This document shows, piece after piece, positions 37,363 through 46,104 of a stretch of DNA of 64,000 bases. The stretch comes from Terasakiella pusilla DSM 6293 (lineage in GTDB: Bacteria; Pseudomonadota; Alphaproteobacteria; Rhodospirillales; Terasakiellaceae): positions 1 to 64,000 of the forward strand of contig NZ_JHYO01000001.1 of NCBI RefSeq assembly GCF_000688235.1, written 5' to 3'. How positions within the stretch are numbered: position 1 is the stretch's first letter; every line of letters starts with the position of its first letter. A model generated the notes under the pieces. That model had not been told where the DNA came from. It made no database searches and worked only from the letters and a program-made list of their open reading frames with translations. The position numbers and the translations under genes were made by a program.

Positions 37363-38274
37363 TCAGGGCCGTCTGACAGTAGCTTTTTTGCGAAAGACCG
37401 CACAAAGCCCGACCAACTGATCCGCCGAAACTGTCACCCCGCATCGCCCCAAAGCGTACACTAAAAACTCTGCACTAAACAACGAGGCCCCATGGGTTTT
37501 ACGCGCCCATTTCCAGACACGGGCAAGGATTTTTTTCTGGGCGGCAAACCGTTGTGCCTGCGTCATCTGGTCTTGATGATCCGCCACATAGTGCGCCAGC
37601 GCGAGCGTTGCATCATGCACCACCTGGGCTTCATTATTCATGATCCGACCGGGCTCATCCTTAGGCGACACACATACTTCGTGAAAAACCTGTGCCAGAT
37701 GGCCTTGACCTGCCAAACGGATAAACAGGGAATGATCTTGGGAAAAAATGCGCTCATCACACAGCCCTGCCTTTTCAAACAGGCTTTTACGGAACAAGCA
37801 ATGGCTGACGCGCGCATAACCTTTGGTAATGACGCTCATCAGCGGATCCTCAAAAACCTTTACCTCTGCCCCCATGGGGTCCGTAAAGGCGATCTCGTCT
37901 TTCTTCTCATATTCCCCTGAAATGCCGAAGACGAAATCACATTTGTTCTCTTCCACCGTTTTCAACAACACCTCCGTACAGAACGGGGCCAGAATATCAT
38001 CTGAATCCACAAGCTTGATAAACTCACCCTGCGCCGCCCGGATGCCATTGTTGGTCGCAATCGCCACGCCTTGATTAACCTGATCCACGATGACCACATT
38101 ATCCAGCCCGTCGGTTTGCCGACGCACGATTGCAAGCGAGTCATCCGTTGACCCGTCATTCACAAACACAAATTCGCGCGCAAACGCCCCTGTCTGCGCC
38201 TTTAACGCCGCAATCACATCGGGCAAATAAGCGGCCTTGTTATAAACTGTTATGACAAATGAAACTTTGATCAC
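37363..38274 (-). CDS. Family 2 glycosyltransferase
   Basis: 303 residues if started at the GTG at 38274 (MIKVSFVITVYNKAAYLPDV when GTG is read as Met); a TTG eleven codons upstream is the alternative. VFVNDGSTDDSLAIV and the DXD segment KLVDSDDILAPF are canonical. The C-terminal part contains FSQDHSLFIRLAG. It is probably cytoplasmic and polysaccharide-related. It is transcribed just after the pgk terminator, so it needs its own promoter in the 112 bases upstream. Confidence 0.88.
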   Translation of the reverse strand: MIKVSFVITVYNKAAYLPDVIAALKAQTGAFAREFVFVNDGSTDDSLAIVRRQTDGLDNVVIVDQVNQGVAIATNNGIRAAQGEFIKLVDSDDILAPFCTEVLLKTVEENKCDFVFGISGEYEKKDEIAFTDPMGAEVKVFEDPLMSVITKGYARVSHCLFRKSLFEKAGLCDERIFSQDHSLFIRLAGQGHLAQVFHEVCVSPKDEPGRIMNNEAQVVHDATLALAHYVADHQDQMTQAQRFAAQKKILARVWKWARKTHGASLFSAEFLVYALGRCGVTVSADQLVGLCAVFRKKATVRRP

Positions 38275-38386
38275 GCCACCGGCACCACGAAAGGAGGAAA
38301 AAGGCAAATTATACCGGATTGTTCAAGGTTTCAAGGCGCTGATCCTCTCGTGTGTGGTCCTCACCGTTGAGTGTCCCCTAAAAATC

Positions 38387-38419
38387 AAAAAACCCCGCCC
38401 TTATAAAGGCGGGGTTTTC
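38387..38419 (-). terminator. Terminator downstream of pgk
   Basis: AACCCCGCC pairs with GGCGGGGTT and on the minus strand is followed by six T, beginning about 20 bases after the pgk stop. Plus-strand TTTT also follows. Confidence 0.88.
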
Positions 38420-38436
38420 ATGAGTGACTTTTTAGA

Positions 38437-39636
38437 TTAACCGACGCGCAGCACTTCAACACCCGGAAGTTCTTTGCCTTCCAGCCATTCAAGGAAGGCA
38501 CCGCCCGCTGTGGAGATATAAGTAAAATCTTCCTTCACCCCCGCATGATCAAGGGCAGCGACCGTATCCCCGCCACCAGCAACGGAAACCAGCTTACCTT
38601 CTTTGGTTAATTCAGCCGCAGCTTGGGCCGCACCGTTGGTGCCGGCATCAAACGGCGCAATCTCAAACGCCCCCATCGGGCCGTTCCAGACGATGGTTTT
38701 GCATTTGGACAGACGTTCTTTCAAATCCTGAACGGAGGCCGGCCCCACATCCAAAATCATCTCGTCAGAGGCCACGCCTTCAGACAGGATCACGGTGCGA
38801 TTTTCAGCACCTGCCGCAAATTCTTTGGCAACAACACCATCGACCGGCAGGATGATCTCACAGCCGTTTTTCTCTGCACTCGCCAAAATTTCTTTTGCGG
38901 TATCGGCAAGATCGTGTTCACACAAAGAATTGCCAACATCGATACCTTGCGCGTTCAGGAAGGTGTTTGCCATGCCGCCGCCGATGATCAGCATATCAAC
39001 TTTTGCAGACAGATTATTCAACACATCCAGCTTCGTAGAGACTTTCGCCCCACCGACGAGGGCCGCAACCGGACGTTCCGGTTTTTCAAGGGCACCGGAC
39101 AGGGCTTCCAGTTCGGATTGCATCAGGCGACCTGCGGCAGAGGGCAACAGGCGTGCCAGCGCTTCTGTGGACGCATGGGCACGGTGCGCACAAGAAAAGG
39201 CATCATTGACGTAAATATCACCTAAAGCCGCCAGCTTTTTGGCAAATTCCAGATCGTTATCGGTTTCTTCTTTGTAATAGCGCAGGTTTTCCAGCACGCA
39301 GACCTCTGTATCCGCCAAGGAATTTACGACTTTTTCAGCCTCTTCCCCAATGCAATCAGATGCAAATTTAACAGGCTTGCCCAGCTGTACCGCCAACGCT
39401 TCCGCCACGGGTTCCACACTCATTTCCGGGACGCGTTCACCCTTCGGGCGGCCCCAGTGTGTAATCAAAACGACGCGTGCGCCTTTTTGTGTCAATTCAA
39501 CAATCGTTGGCAAAGTACGGTCGATACGGGTGCTATCTGTAACCACGCCGTCTTTCATCGGCACATTCAAGTCAGCACGCAACAACACACGCTTACCAGC
39601 AACATCGTAATCACTGAGTGTTTTAAACTGGGACAT
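38437..39636 (-). CDS. pgk: Phosphoglycerate kinase
   Basis: 399 residues. It converts 1,3-bisphosphoglycerate and ADP to 3-phosphoglycerate and ATP. Hallmarks: [24 protein letters not shown] and [15 protein letters not shown] in the N-domain, and GGDTVAAL in the C-domain. AAAGGA lies seven bases before the ATG. It is monocistronic with a strong terminator; no gap or tpi neighbour is in the window. Confidence 0.97.
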   Translation of the reverse strand: MSQFKTLSDYDVAGKRVLLRADLNVPMKDGVVTDSTRIDRTLPTIVELTQKGARVVLITHWGRPKGERVPEMSVEPVAEALAVQLGKPVKFASDCIGEEAEKVVNSLADTEVCVLENLRYYKEETDNDLEFAKKLAALGDIYVNDAFSCAHRAHASTEALARLLPSAAGRLMQSELEALSGALEKPERPVAALVGGAKVSTKLDVLNNLSAKVDMLIIGGGMANTFLNAQGIDVGNSLCEHDLADTAKEILASAEKNGCEIILPVDGVVAKEFAAGAENRTVILSEGVASDEMILDVGPASVQDLKERLSKCKTIVWNGPMGAFEIAPFDAGTNGAAQAAAELTKEGKLVSVAGGGDTVAALDHAGVKEDFTYISTAGGAFLEWLEGKELPGVEVLRVG

Positions 39637-39759
39637 GAGATTTCCTTTACTTCTCGCAAGTGCAAAATGTTGAGTGCAATATACATAATTTAGCTACAAA
39701 GGGAATTGAGGATTTTCATTTCCTGCGCTCCGAATGCGTTTTTTCTTCTTTTCTTTCAC

Positions 39760-39795
39760 AAAAAAAGCCCTCCTCCACAGACGGGGAGAAGGGCT
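39760..39795 (-). terminator. Terminator of the cobS-cobC-like operon
   Basis: On the minus strand AGCCCT pairs with AGGGCT, with inner pairing, and is followed by seven T. It lies about 120 bases beyond the phosphatase stop. A second hairpin, TCGCTGAA/TTCAGCGA (39801-39833), precedes it without a T run. The rest of 39637-39918 shows no gene. Confidence 0.75.
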
Positions 39796-39918
39796 ATAAG
39801 TCGCTGAAAGAAGGAGGGTATTTTCTTCAGCGAAAGGTGGTCATGATACTCGGTCATCCCGAATAACACCGAAAGTTAGTACATACATTTGTGTTCGTAA
39901 TTGCGAATTCTCAATTTG

Positions 39919-40530
39919 TTAGAAATTTATGCCATCAATCGCCCAACTATCAGCACGTCCATCCTGCACAAAATGCTGAATACGACTGAGGGAGAGCGTA
40001 TCGATTTTAAAGCGCAACGCCTGTTCCGGGCTAAGGTCAAGGGCTTGGGCAAGGGCCGCACGGATGGTGCCTGCATGGGCCACACAGATGATGTGCTGCC
40101 CCGCATATTTTTTATGAAGGTGGGTCACACATTTTTGCACGCGCTTGCACATCAGGGCAAAACTCTCCCCATCCGGTGGCGTAAGGTTGGCGGGGTCTAC
40201 CCAAAACGCTTCCGCCTCGCCTTCTTCTTCCAGATCATCCCATGTCTTGCTTTGCCACAGGCCGAAATTTTGCTCCATCAGCTCTTTATAGGCCAAGGTC
40301 TTGATCGGCGTCTTTTGCTGTTCCGCAATCGCTTTGGCGGTTTTTTTGGTGCGCGACAAGGTAGAGGTCACCCAAACGGCCTCTGTCGGCAGTTGATCCG
40401 CAAGCGCCTTTAAGCGATCCACATCTTTCAGGTTACAGCCCAAATCACGCTGCCCATAAATCCGCCCCGGCATCATGGCTTTGACAGGCGCATGGCGCAC
40501 CCACCAGAATGTTGTGACAGCAACACTCAT
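39919..40530 (-). CDS. Histidine phosphatase, CobC-like
   Basis: 203 residues from ATG 40530, which overlaps the cobS stop as ATGA. The catalytic RHAP is near residue 12 and the second histidine is in CVAHAGTIRAAL. Its coupling to cobS suggests alpha-ribazole phosphatase, removing the phosphate from cobalamin 5'-phosphate or alpha-ribazole phosphate, but the fold also covers unrelated phosphatases. A longer frame starting upstream is rejected because it would overlap cobS deeply. Confidence 0.8.
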   Translation of the reverse strand: MSVAVTTFWWVRHAPVKAMMPGRIYGQRDLGCNLKDVDRLKALADQLPTEAVWVTSTLSRTKKTAKAIAEQQKTPIKTLAYKELMEQNFGLWQSKTWDDLEEEGEAEAFWVDPANLTPPDGESFALMCKRVQKCVTHLHKKYAGQHIICVAHAGTIRAALAQALDLSPEQALRFKIDTLSLSRIQHFVQDGRADSWAIDGINF

Positions 40531-41330
40531 AACTGAGCAGCCAAGGCAGCAAGGGCCACGATCTCGATAATCTGTTGCGAGGCTCCGCACACATCCCCCG
40601 TATGCCCGCCGATCTGGGACTGGGCCAGTTTACGGAACGCATAAAGCGCAGCTCCCGACACAATCAGGGTCATCAATAGCGCCGAAAAGGGCACACAGAC
40701 CCAAAGAACCCCCACTGCCAGCGCCACCCCCTGCCAGACAATCGTTTGGTCCGGTCGCTCCATCTTTGCGGCCAGACCATCCGTGCGCGCAGGCTCCATC
40801 GTATAGAGCATCAAAACAGGTGCAATCCGCGAGAAGGCCGATACGCCGACCAGCGCGCCAGCGGCCAAGGTCCAGTCTTCAAACCCACCCAACAAAGAGA
40901 CGCGCAATCCAACCGCAATAACCATTGCCAAAACACCGTAAGATCCGACGCGGCTGTCGCGCATAATCTCAAGCTTACGTGCTTTATCCCTGCCACCGCC
41001 AAAGCCGTCTGCCACATCGGCCAAGCCATCTTCATGCAAAGCCCCCGTCAATAACACACAGCTCAAAACGGCAAACAAGCCGCAAGCCAGCGCAGGTAAA
41101 CCAACCCCCTGGGCAAGGCCAAACACGCATGCACCCAACGCCCCGACCAGCAGGCCCACAGCAGGGAACGCCCGCACCGCCCGATTAAGCGCATTCGCAG
41201 GTAATTCCCCCTTGATCGTCCAGGGAATGCGGGTCAAGAAAACCAGCGCGAGCTGCGCATCCTCCCACCAACTTTGAAGGGAGTGTGCATTTTTATTGAA
41301 TGAAGAACTGGTATCGCTCATGGCCTGCAT
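40527..41330 (-). CDS. cobS: Adenosylcobinamide-GDP ribazoletransferase
   Basis: 267 residues. An inner-membrane enzyme joining adenosylcobinamide-GDP to alpha-ribazole, the final assembly step of cobalamin. The diagnostic segment is DGLADVADGFGGG then MRDSRVGSYG, with several hydrophobic helices. ATGs at 41330 and 41321 are both possible. Divergent from cobT across 74 bases. Confidence 0.93.
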   Translation of the reverse strand: MQAMSDTSSSFNKNAHSLQSWWEDAQLALVFLTRIPWTIKGELPANALNRAVRAFPAVGLLVGALGACVFGLAQGVGLPALACGLFAVLSCVLLTGALHEDGLADVADGFGGGRDKARKLEIMRDSRVGSYGVLAMVIAVGLRVSLLGGFEDWTLAAGALVGVSAFSRIAPVLMLYTMEPARTDGLAAKMERPDQTIVWQGVALAVGVLWVCVPFSALLMTLIVSGAALYAFRKLAQSQIGGHTGDVCGASQQIIEIVALAALAAQL

Positions 41331-41404
41331 GCTATGTGTGTGACAAGATTTAACCTGACTTATACCCCATCATGATTTGTTTGGGAAAGGGAGATGCAAC
41401 CGTT

Positions 41405-42430
41405 ATGAGCTTGCCACACGTAAAAAACCTCGACGATATCCGCGCCATTCTCAAAGACTTGCGCCCCCTCGACGCCGCAGCCCGCGCGCAGGCGGAAGAA
41501 CGCGAACCCCAACTGACCAAACCTGCCGAATCTCTCGGCCGATTGGAAGAGATCAGCCATTGGGTTGCCGCCTCTCAAGCACTGTACCCGCCACGCATGC
41601 GTTCCGTTCATTGTAACATCTATGCGGGCAACCACGGTGTTGTCGCCCAAGGTGTCTCCGCCTATCCGGCAGAAGTGACCAAACAGATGGTACAAAACTT
41701 CATCGATGGTGGCGCAGCGGTCAACCAGATTTGCGCCAACTTTGAAGTGGACCTGCAAGTCCACGAAATGGCTCTGGATATCCCGACAGGCGATATCGCC
41801 ATTGAAGCCGCCATGTCTGACGAAGATGCCGCAGAAGCCTTTTTCTATGGCATGACGACGGTGAAAGATCATACCGACTTGATGTGTATCGGGGAGATGG
41901 GGATCGGCAACACCACCGTTGCCGCCGCTGTCGCCCACGGGCTTTACGGCGGGGACGCTGCCGATTGGGTCGGGCGTGGCACCGGCATTGATGATGACAT
42001 GCTGGCGCATAAGACAGCGATTGTAAAACAAGCGGTTATCACCAACAAAGATGCCCTGACAGACGCACTTGACGTCATGCGTTGTCTGGGCGGGCGCGAG
42101 CTTGCCGCCATGGCGGGCGCTGTTCTCGCAGCGCGCCTTAAAAATGTGCCGGTTCTGTTGGATGGCTATGTCTCCACCGCTGCTGTTGCGGTCTTGGAAG
42201 CCATGCTGCCTGGCGCGCTTGATCATTGCCGTGTGGCCCATAATTCCGTTGAGCCGGGTCACCTGCTCATCTGTGAAAAGATCAACCAAAAGCCCCTGTT
42301 TGACCTTGGCATGCGCCTTGGGGAAGGTAGCGGTGCTGTCTTGGCAGTTGGCATGGTGCGCGCGGCTGTTGCGTGTCACAATGAAATGGCAACCTTTGGC
42401 GACGCTGGTGTCTCCACCAAAGGCGCGTAA
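41405..42430 (+). CDS. cobT: Nicotinate-nucleotide-DMB phosphoribosyltransferase
   Basis: 341 residues from ATG 41405; an ATG eleven codons earlier is in frame but lacks a ribosome site. It activates dimethylbenzimidazole to alpha-ribazole phosphate, the substrate of the neighbouring cobS/cobC step. Visible: CNIYAGNHGVVAQGVSAYP, GEMGIGNTTVAAA and the catalytic Glu near SVEPGHLLI. The gap to cobS is too short for a B12 riboswitch. Confidence 0.95.
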   Translation: MSLPHVKNLDDIRAILKDLRPLDAAARAQAEEREPQLTKPAESLGRLEEISHWVAASQALYPPRMRSVHCNIYAGNHGVVAQGVSAYPAEVTKQMVQNFIDGGAAVNQICANFEVDLQVHEMALDIPTGDIAIEAAMSDEDAAEAFFYGMTTVKDHTDLMCIGEMGIGNTTVAAAVAHGLYGGDAADWVGRGTGIDDDMLAHKTAIVKQAVITNKDALTDALDVMRCLGGRELAAMAGAVLAARLKNVPVLLDGYVSTAAVAVLEAMLPGALDHCRVAHNSVEPGHLLICEKINQKPLFDLGMRLGEGSGAVLAVGMVRAAVACHNEMATFGDAGVSTKGA

Positions 42431-42458
42431 AGCCTGCCGTGTTTGAAAGTATCCTCGT

Positions 42459-43349
42459 GTGACAACGTCTGCCATCACCTATAAAAGCTACGGCTCCCTC
42501 ATTCTGCTTGCCATGATGTGGGGGTCCAGCTTTAGTGTCATCAAGGTCGCGCTTGAATCCATTGCCCCCTTAAGTATTGCGGCGGGGCGCATTGGATTGG
42601 CGGCCGTGATTATCCTAAGCATCGCCATTGCCCGTCGCGAAGTTTTTCCGCGGGAAAAATCGGTATGGGGATGTTTGATCGCCCTTGGTATTTTAGGCAC
42701 AGCAACCCCATTTTTCCTAATCAGCTGGAGCGAAAATACCGTCGATAGCGGAATGGCAGCCGTGCTGATGTCAGTGGTGCCCCTGACCCTGCCCGTCATG
42801 GCACACTTTATCACTGATGATGAAAAACTGACGCCCTATATGGTTGCGGGTGTTCTCACTGGATTTTGCGGCCTGTTGGTCCTTGTCGGGCCAAGCGTCC
42901 TGCAAGGATTGGGAGATAACCTGTTGGCCCAAGGCGGCATTGTCGCAGCCGCCCTGTCTTATGGCTCCGCCTCTCTTGTCGCGCGCAAGCTAAAGCACCT
43001 GCCGTTTATGGTAGTGGCAGCGGGATCGCTTAGCATCGCGACCTTGATCATGGTGCCGGCGGCCCTGATCTTTGATCAACCTTGGACCTTTAGCCCCGAT
43101 AGCCTGCACGTTTTGGGGATCATCTATCTGGGCATTGTCCCAACAGCGGCTGCCAATGTGTTGTTGTTGCGCATCATCAAAAGCAACGGGGTCAGCTTTC
43201 TTGCGCTCAACAATTATCTGGTGCCGGTCTTTGGTGTCCTGTTTGGCGCGATCTCACTGGGGGAAGCCATCCCGCCCACCATGCTGGCTGGCATGGGGAT
43301 CATCTTTGTCGGTATTTTCATCAGTAACCTGAAGCGCAAAAGCGGCTGA
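42459..43349 (+). CDS. EamA family (DMT) transporter
   Basis: 296 residues from a GTG start. Two EamA repeats give about ten membrane segments: MMWGSSFSVIKVALESI in the first helix and ALSYGSASLVARKLKHLPF opening the second repeat. Members export metabolites such as amino acids. It is 28 bases after cobT in the same direction; the substrate is unknown and a B12 link is not implied. Confidence 0.9.
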   Translation: MTTSAITYKSYGSLILLAMMWGSSFSVIKVALESIAPLSIAAGRIGLAAVIILSIAIARREVFPREKSVWGCLIALGILGTATPFFLISWSENTVDSGMAAVLMSVVPLTLPVMAHFITDDEKLTPYMVAGVLTGFCGLLVLVGPSVLQGLGDNLLAQGGIVAAALSYGSASLVARKLKHLPFMVVAAGSLSIATLIMVPAALIFDQPWTFSPDSLHVLGIIYLGIVPTAAANVLLLRIIKSNGVSFLALNNYLVPVFGVLFGAISLGEAIPPTMLAGMGIIFVGIFISNLKRKSG

Positions 43350-43404
43350 TTTTACCCTTTGAACCTGTTATTCTGGCCCCGGTCGTCATATCGGGGTCAA
43401 TGCC

Positions 43405-44082
43405 ATGCGCCGCAAAGGTCATATCGTCAATCGATACCGCCGCCGTCTTCCCAACGCTGGAGACGAAGACCTTCTATTTGCCGATAACCTGCCGCGCTAT
43501 GATGTGTCACGCAATGCAGACACATTGATTAAACTGGTGGAGATGAACCCCTATAATAAGGAAATTCTGCGCCGCATGCCCTTGCTAGATGCCCCAGATT
43601 GCTGGCTGGTGTCCGGCTGTTTGTTCCAGACCGTCTGGAATGTGATCGATGGTAAAAACCCGGCAGACAATATACAGGATTACGATCTCATCTATTTTGA
43701 CCCCGACCAAAGCCGGGAAGCGGAAGAAGCCATAACCCTACGCGCGCACAACATCTTTCAGGATTTAAAAATCAAGATCGAGATCAAAAATCAGGCCCGC
43801 GTGCATCTTTGGTACAAGGGCACATACGGCTTGGATTACCCGTCTCTCAGCAGCGCAACCGAGGCGCTACACTATTATCCATCCAAGGTCCAAGCCATCG
43901 CCCTTCAAGGGCGCGGCGGCTCGCGTATCTCCTATGATGCACCTTTTGGCTTTGAAAATCTCTTGCGCCAAATCGTGCGCCCAAATCCGGCGCTCCCTCT
44001 GTCAGATATTTATCACCACAAGACCGAAAGATGGAAGGGTGCATGGCCACAGCTGACCATACACCCTTGGGAAGAAAGATAG
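43405..44082 (+). CDS. DUF925 nucleotidyltransferase family protein
   Basis: 225 residues. The NTP_transf_6 fold with WLVSGCLFQTVWN, the acidic QDYDLIYFDPDQS and KIEIKNQARVHLWY. The aspartates in DYDLIYFD are likely metal ligands. The substrate is unknown. It follows the exporter gene by 55 bases and converges on the UspA gene. Confidence 0.88.
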   Translation: MRRKGHIVNRYRRRLPNAGDEDLLFADNLPRYDVSRNADTLIKLVEMNPYNKEILRRMPLLDAPDCWLVSGCLFQTVWNVIDGKNPADNIQDYDLIYFDPDQSREAEEAITLRAHNIFQDLKIKIEIKNQARVHLWYKGTYGLDYPSLSSATEALHYYPSKVQAIALQGRGGSRISYDAPFGFENLLRQIVRPNPALPLSDIYHHKTERWKGAWPQLTIHPWEER

Positions 44083-44102
44083 AATGGGATGAATAAACGA
44101 TC

Positions 44103-44918
44103 TTAATGCGACATCATGACCGGAACGGTCATATGTTTCAAAATCTCGCGGGTGTTGCCGCCCTTAAGCATGTGCGACACACCATAATGTCCATGCGCAC
44201 CCATCACGATCAGGTCCGCGCCTTCATCCGCAGCATGGGACAACAACAGGTCCGTCACGCTCACGTTATCACGGGTATCCGTTGCCGCTTTGCACGGAAT
44301 ATTGTGGCGTTCCAGATGGGCGACCAGTTCTTTTTCGCTGGGACGTTTGACGCCTTCTTTTTGGATGGCAAAAATCTCGACCATCTTCGCATCCTGCATG
44401 ACCGGAATAGCATCGTTTAAGGCCCGTGCTGCTTCGCGTCCGCCGTTCCACGCCACCAGACAGCGTTGACCCACCGTTTTAAACTCACCCGCAAACGGCA
44501 CCACCAAAACCGGACGCCCACTGTGCAGGATCACATTTTCTGCCAGATCAGACGGGATGCCGGAATAGTTCTTCGACCAGTCATATTGCCCCAAAATCGC
44601 AACATCGCTGGTGCGCGCTGCCCATGTCACCGCTTGGACGACCTGTGCGTGGGAGGTACAAAGTGTATTGCTGATCGTCGCCTTCACACCTGCTTCTTCA
44701 GCGGCCGCTTTAAACGTGGCCTCGGCCTCAATCGCCAATTTGCGCAAGGTGTCATCAACAGGGTGGTTCCCCACAATTGCGGACATATTCGGATTAGTCT
44801 GGCAAAAAACGGCGGAAATAATCGCGTCTGACTTTTTTGCCATATCCAACGCAATCTTGGTCCGCTTCTCGCAATGCTCGGTTGCATCCAGATGCAATAA
44901 AATATGCTTGAACGCCAT
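44103..44918 (-). CDS. Tandem universal stress protein
   Basis: 271 residues with two UspA modules. The first begins FKHILLHLDATEHCEKRTKI and has SDVAILGQYDW. The second contains LVAWNGGREAARALNDAI and ends GADLIVMGAHGHYGVSHMLK then GGNTREIL, matching the ATP-binding pattern G-2x-G-9x-G. It is cytoplasmic. Its promoter lies in the 208 bases to 45126, which also hold the NUDIX leader. Confidence 0.9.
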   Translation of the reverse strand: MAFKHILLHLDATEHCEKRTKIALDMAKKSDAIISAVFCQTNPNMSAIVGNHPVDDTLRKLAIEAEATFKAAAEEAGVKATISNTLCTSHAQVVQAVTWAARTSDVAILGQYDWSKNYSGIPSDLAENVILHSGRPVLVVPFAGEFKTVGQRCLVAWNGGREAARALNDAIPVMQDAKMVEIFAIQKEGVKRPSEKELVAHLERHNIPCKAATDTRDNVSVTDLLLSHAADEGADLIVMGAHGHYGVSHMLKGGNTREILKHMTVPVMMSH

Positions 44919-45126
44919 AAGGCTTACCCCTTCCCTGTATGGTCTGATAATTTTTCACTCTTCCTCCCATAGCATAGGCGTTTGAAAGAATGCCGTTTTT
45001 TTCCTTTCTTTCTAAGGATTTACCGAACCTTCACAATAACTTAACATTTCTTTGCATTTGAAAGATGACAGACCCTTTATAACTGTGGCAAAACTGTACT
45101 TTATTCTAACGATAGGACGCATACCC

Positions 45127-45561
45127 GTGGCACCATTTGTCAATGACGCTGCTTTATTTACGGTTAGTCAGAAAGCTATTTTAAAAGATAAAAAAGGCCG
45201 CATCCTGATGATGGAAAAGTCTGGTAAAGGTCACTGGGATTTACCCGGTGGCAAACTGGACGACGGCGAAGACATGCGCGAGGGCATCGCGCGCGAAATC
45301 GTCGAGGAAACTGGTCTGGAGAAAGTCGAGATTGGTCCCATCATCTACGCGGGTCGCCGTGGCTTTGAAGAAGCCGGCAAACCCGAACGCGTGATGCTGT
45401 TTTACGCTTGTGACACCGAGCAGAAATTCGAAAAAATCAAACTGTCGGACGAACATAACAACTGGCGACTGTTCGACGCGGAAGATCTTAAAAATGAAAA
45501 AAAATACGAGATCAATCCCATCGTTCGCGCCGCTTTAAACGTCGCATTTAAACTTAAGTAA
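45127..45561 (+). CDS. NUDIX hydrolase
   Basis: 144 residues from a GTG at 45127 with AGGA nine bases upstream; a longer frame upstream lacks a ribosome site. The NUDIX box GX5EX7REUXEEXGU is visible as GGKLDDGEDMREGIAREIV followed by EETGL. It hydrolyses nucleoside diphosphate-linked compounds; the specific one is unknown. It is 25 bases ahead of the CYTH gene. Confidence 0.92.
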   Translation: MAPFVNDAALFTVSQKAILKDKKGRILMMEKSGKGHWDLPGGKLDDGEDMREGIAREIVEETGLEKVEIGPIIYAGRRGFEEAGKPERVMLFYACDTEQKFEKIKLSDEHNNWRLFDAEDLKNEKKYEINPIVRAALNVAFKLK

Positions 45562-45586
45562 CCTAACATCGCGGGGAATAGGTTTT

Positions 45587-46096
45587 ATGAACAACCAAGT
45601 CGAGATCGAACGTAAATTTCTAGTCATTGCTGATGGTTGGAAAAATGAACAAACCGCCCAAAAAATTGCACAGGGCTACATCAGTAATGACAAAGAAAAC
45701 AGTTCTGTCGTCCGCGTTCGCACAAAAGGGGAAAAAAGCTTCCTCACCATTAAGGCGGATCGTGGGCAGATCGAACGACTTGAGTTTGAATATGAAATCC
45801 CCAACGAAGATTGCACCCTGATGTTGGAGCAACTGTGCGGTGATGCGATCCAAAAGACCCGCTATAAAGTGGAGTTTGCGGGCAACACGTGGGAAATTGA
45901 CGAATTTCACGGGGTCAATGACGGACTGATCATGGCAGAGATTGAGCTGGATAGCCCGGACCAACCCTTTGAAAAGCCCGATTGGGCCGGTCCTGAAGTC
46001 AGCCATGACAGCCGCTTTTTCAATTCCTACATCTCGGAGCACCCCTTCTCAGGCTGGGGTGTGACACAGGATGAACTGGTGAAAGAGTTTTCCTAA
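45587..46096 (+). CDS. CYTH domain triphosphatase
   Basis: 169 residues. A stand-alone triphosphate tunnel protein with the EXEXK motif in VEIERKFLV at the N-terminus, VRVRTKGEKSFLTIK, EIDEFHGVNDGLIMAEIEL and the ending tail. Bacterial members hydrolyse inorganic tripolyphosphate or similar compounds. It converges on a CYTH-CHAD gene with only nine bases between the ends. Confidence 0.92.
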   Translation: MNNQVEIERKFLVIADGWKNEQTAQKIAQGYISNDKENSSVVRVRTKGEKSFLTIKADRGQIERLEFEYEIPNEDCTLMLEQLCGDAIQKTRYKVEFAGNTWEIDEFHGVNDGLIMAEIELDSPDQPFEKPDWAGPEVSHDSRFFNSYISEHPFSGWGVTQDELVKEFS

Positions 46097-46104
46097 AAGA
46101 AAAC

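Noticed and set aside
41331-41404. Possible cobalamin riboswitch between cobS and cobT
   Set aside because: 74 bases are too few for a cobalamin riboswitch and no B12-box-like sequence is visible.
40527-42430. cobS and cobT read as CobS/CobT subunits of cobaltochelatase, partners of cobN
   Set aside because: The sequences are clearly ribazoletransferase and nicotinate-nucleotide phosphoribosyltransferase; the shared symbols are a naming clash.
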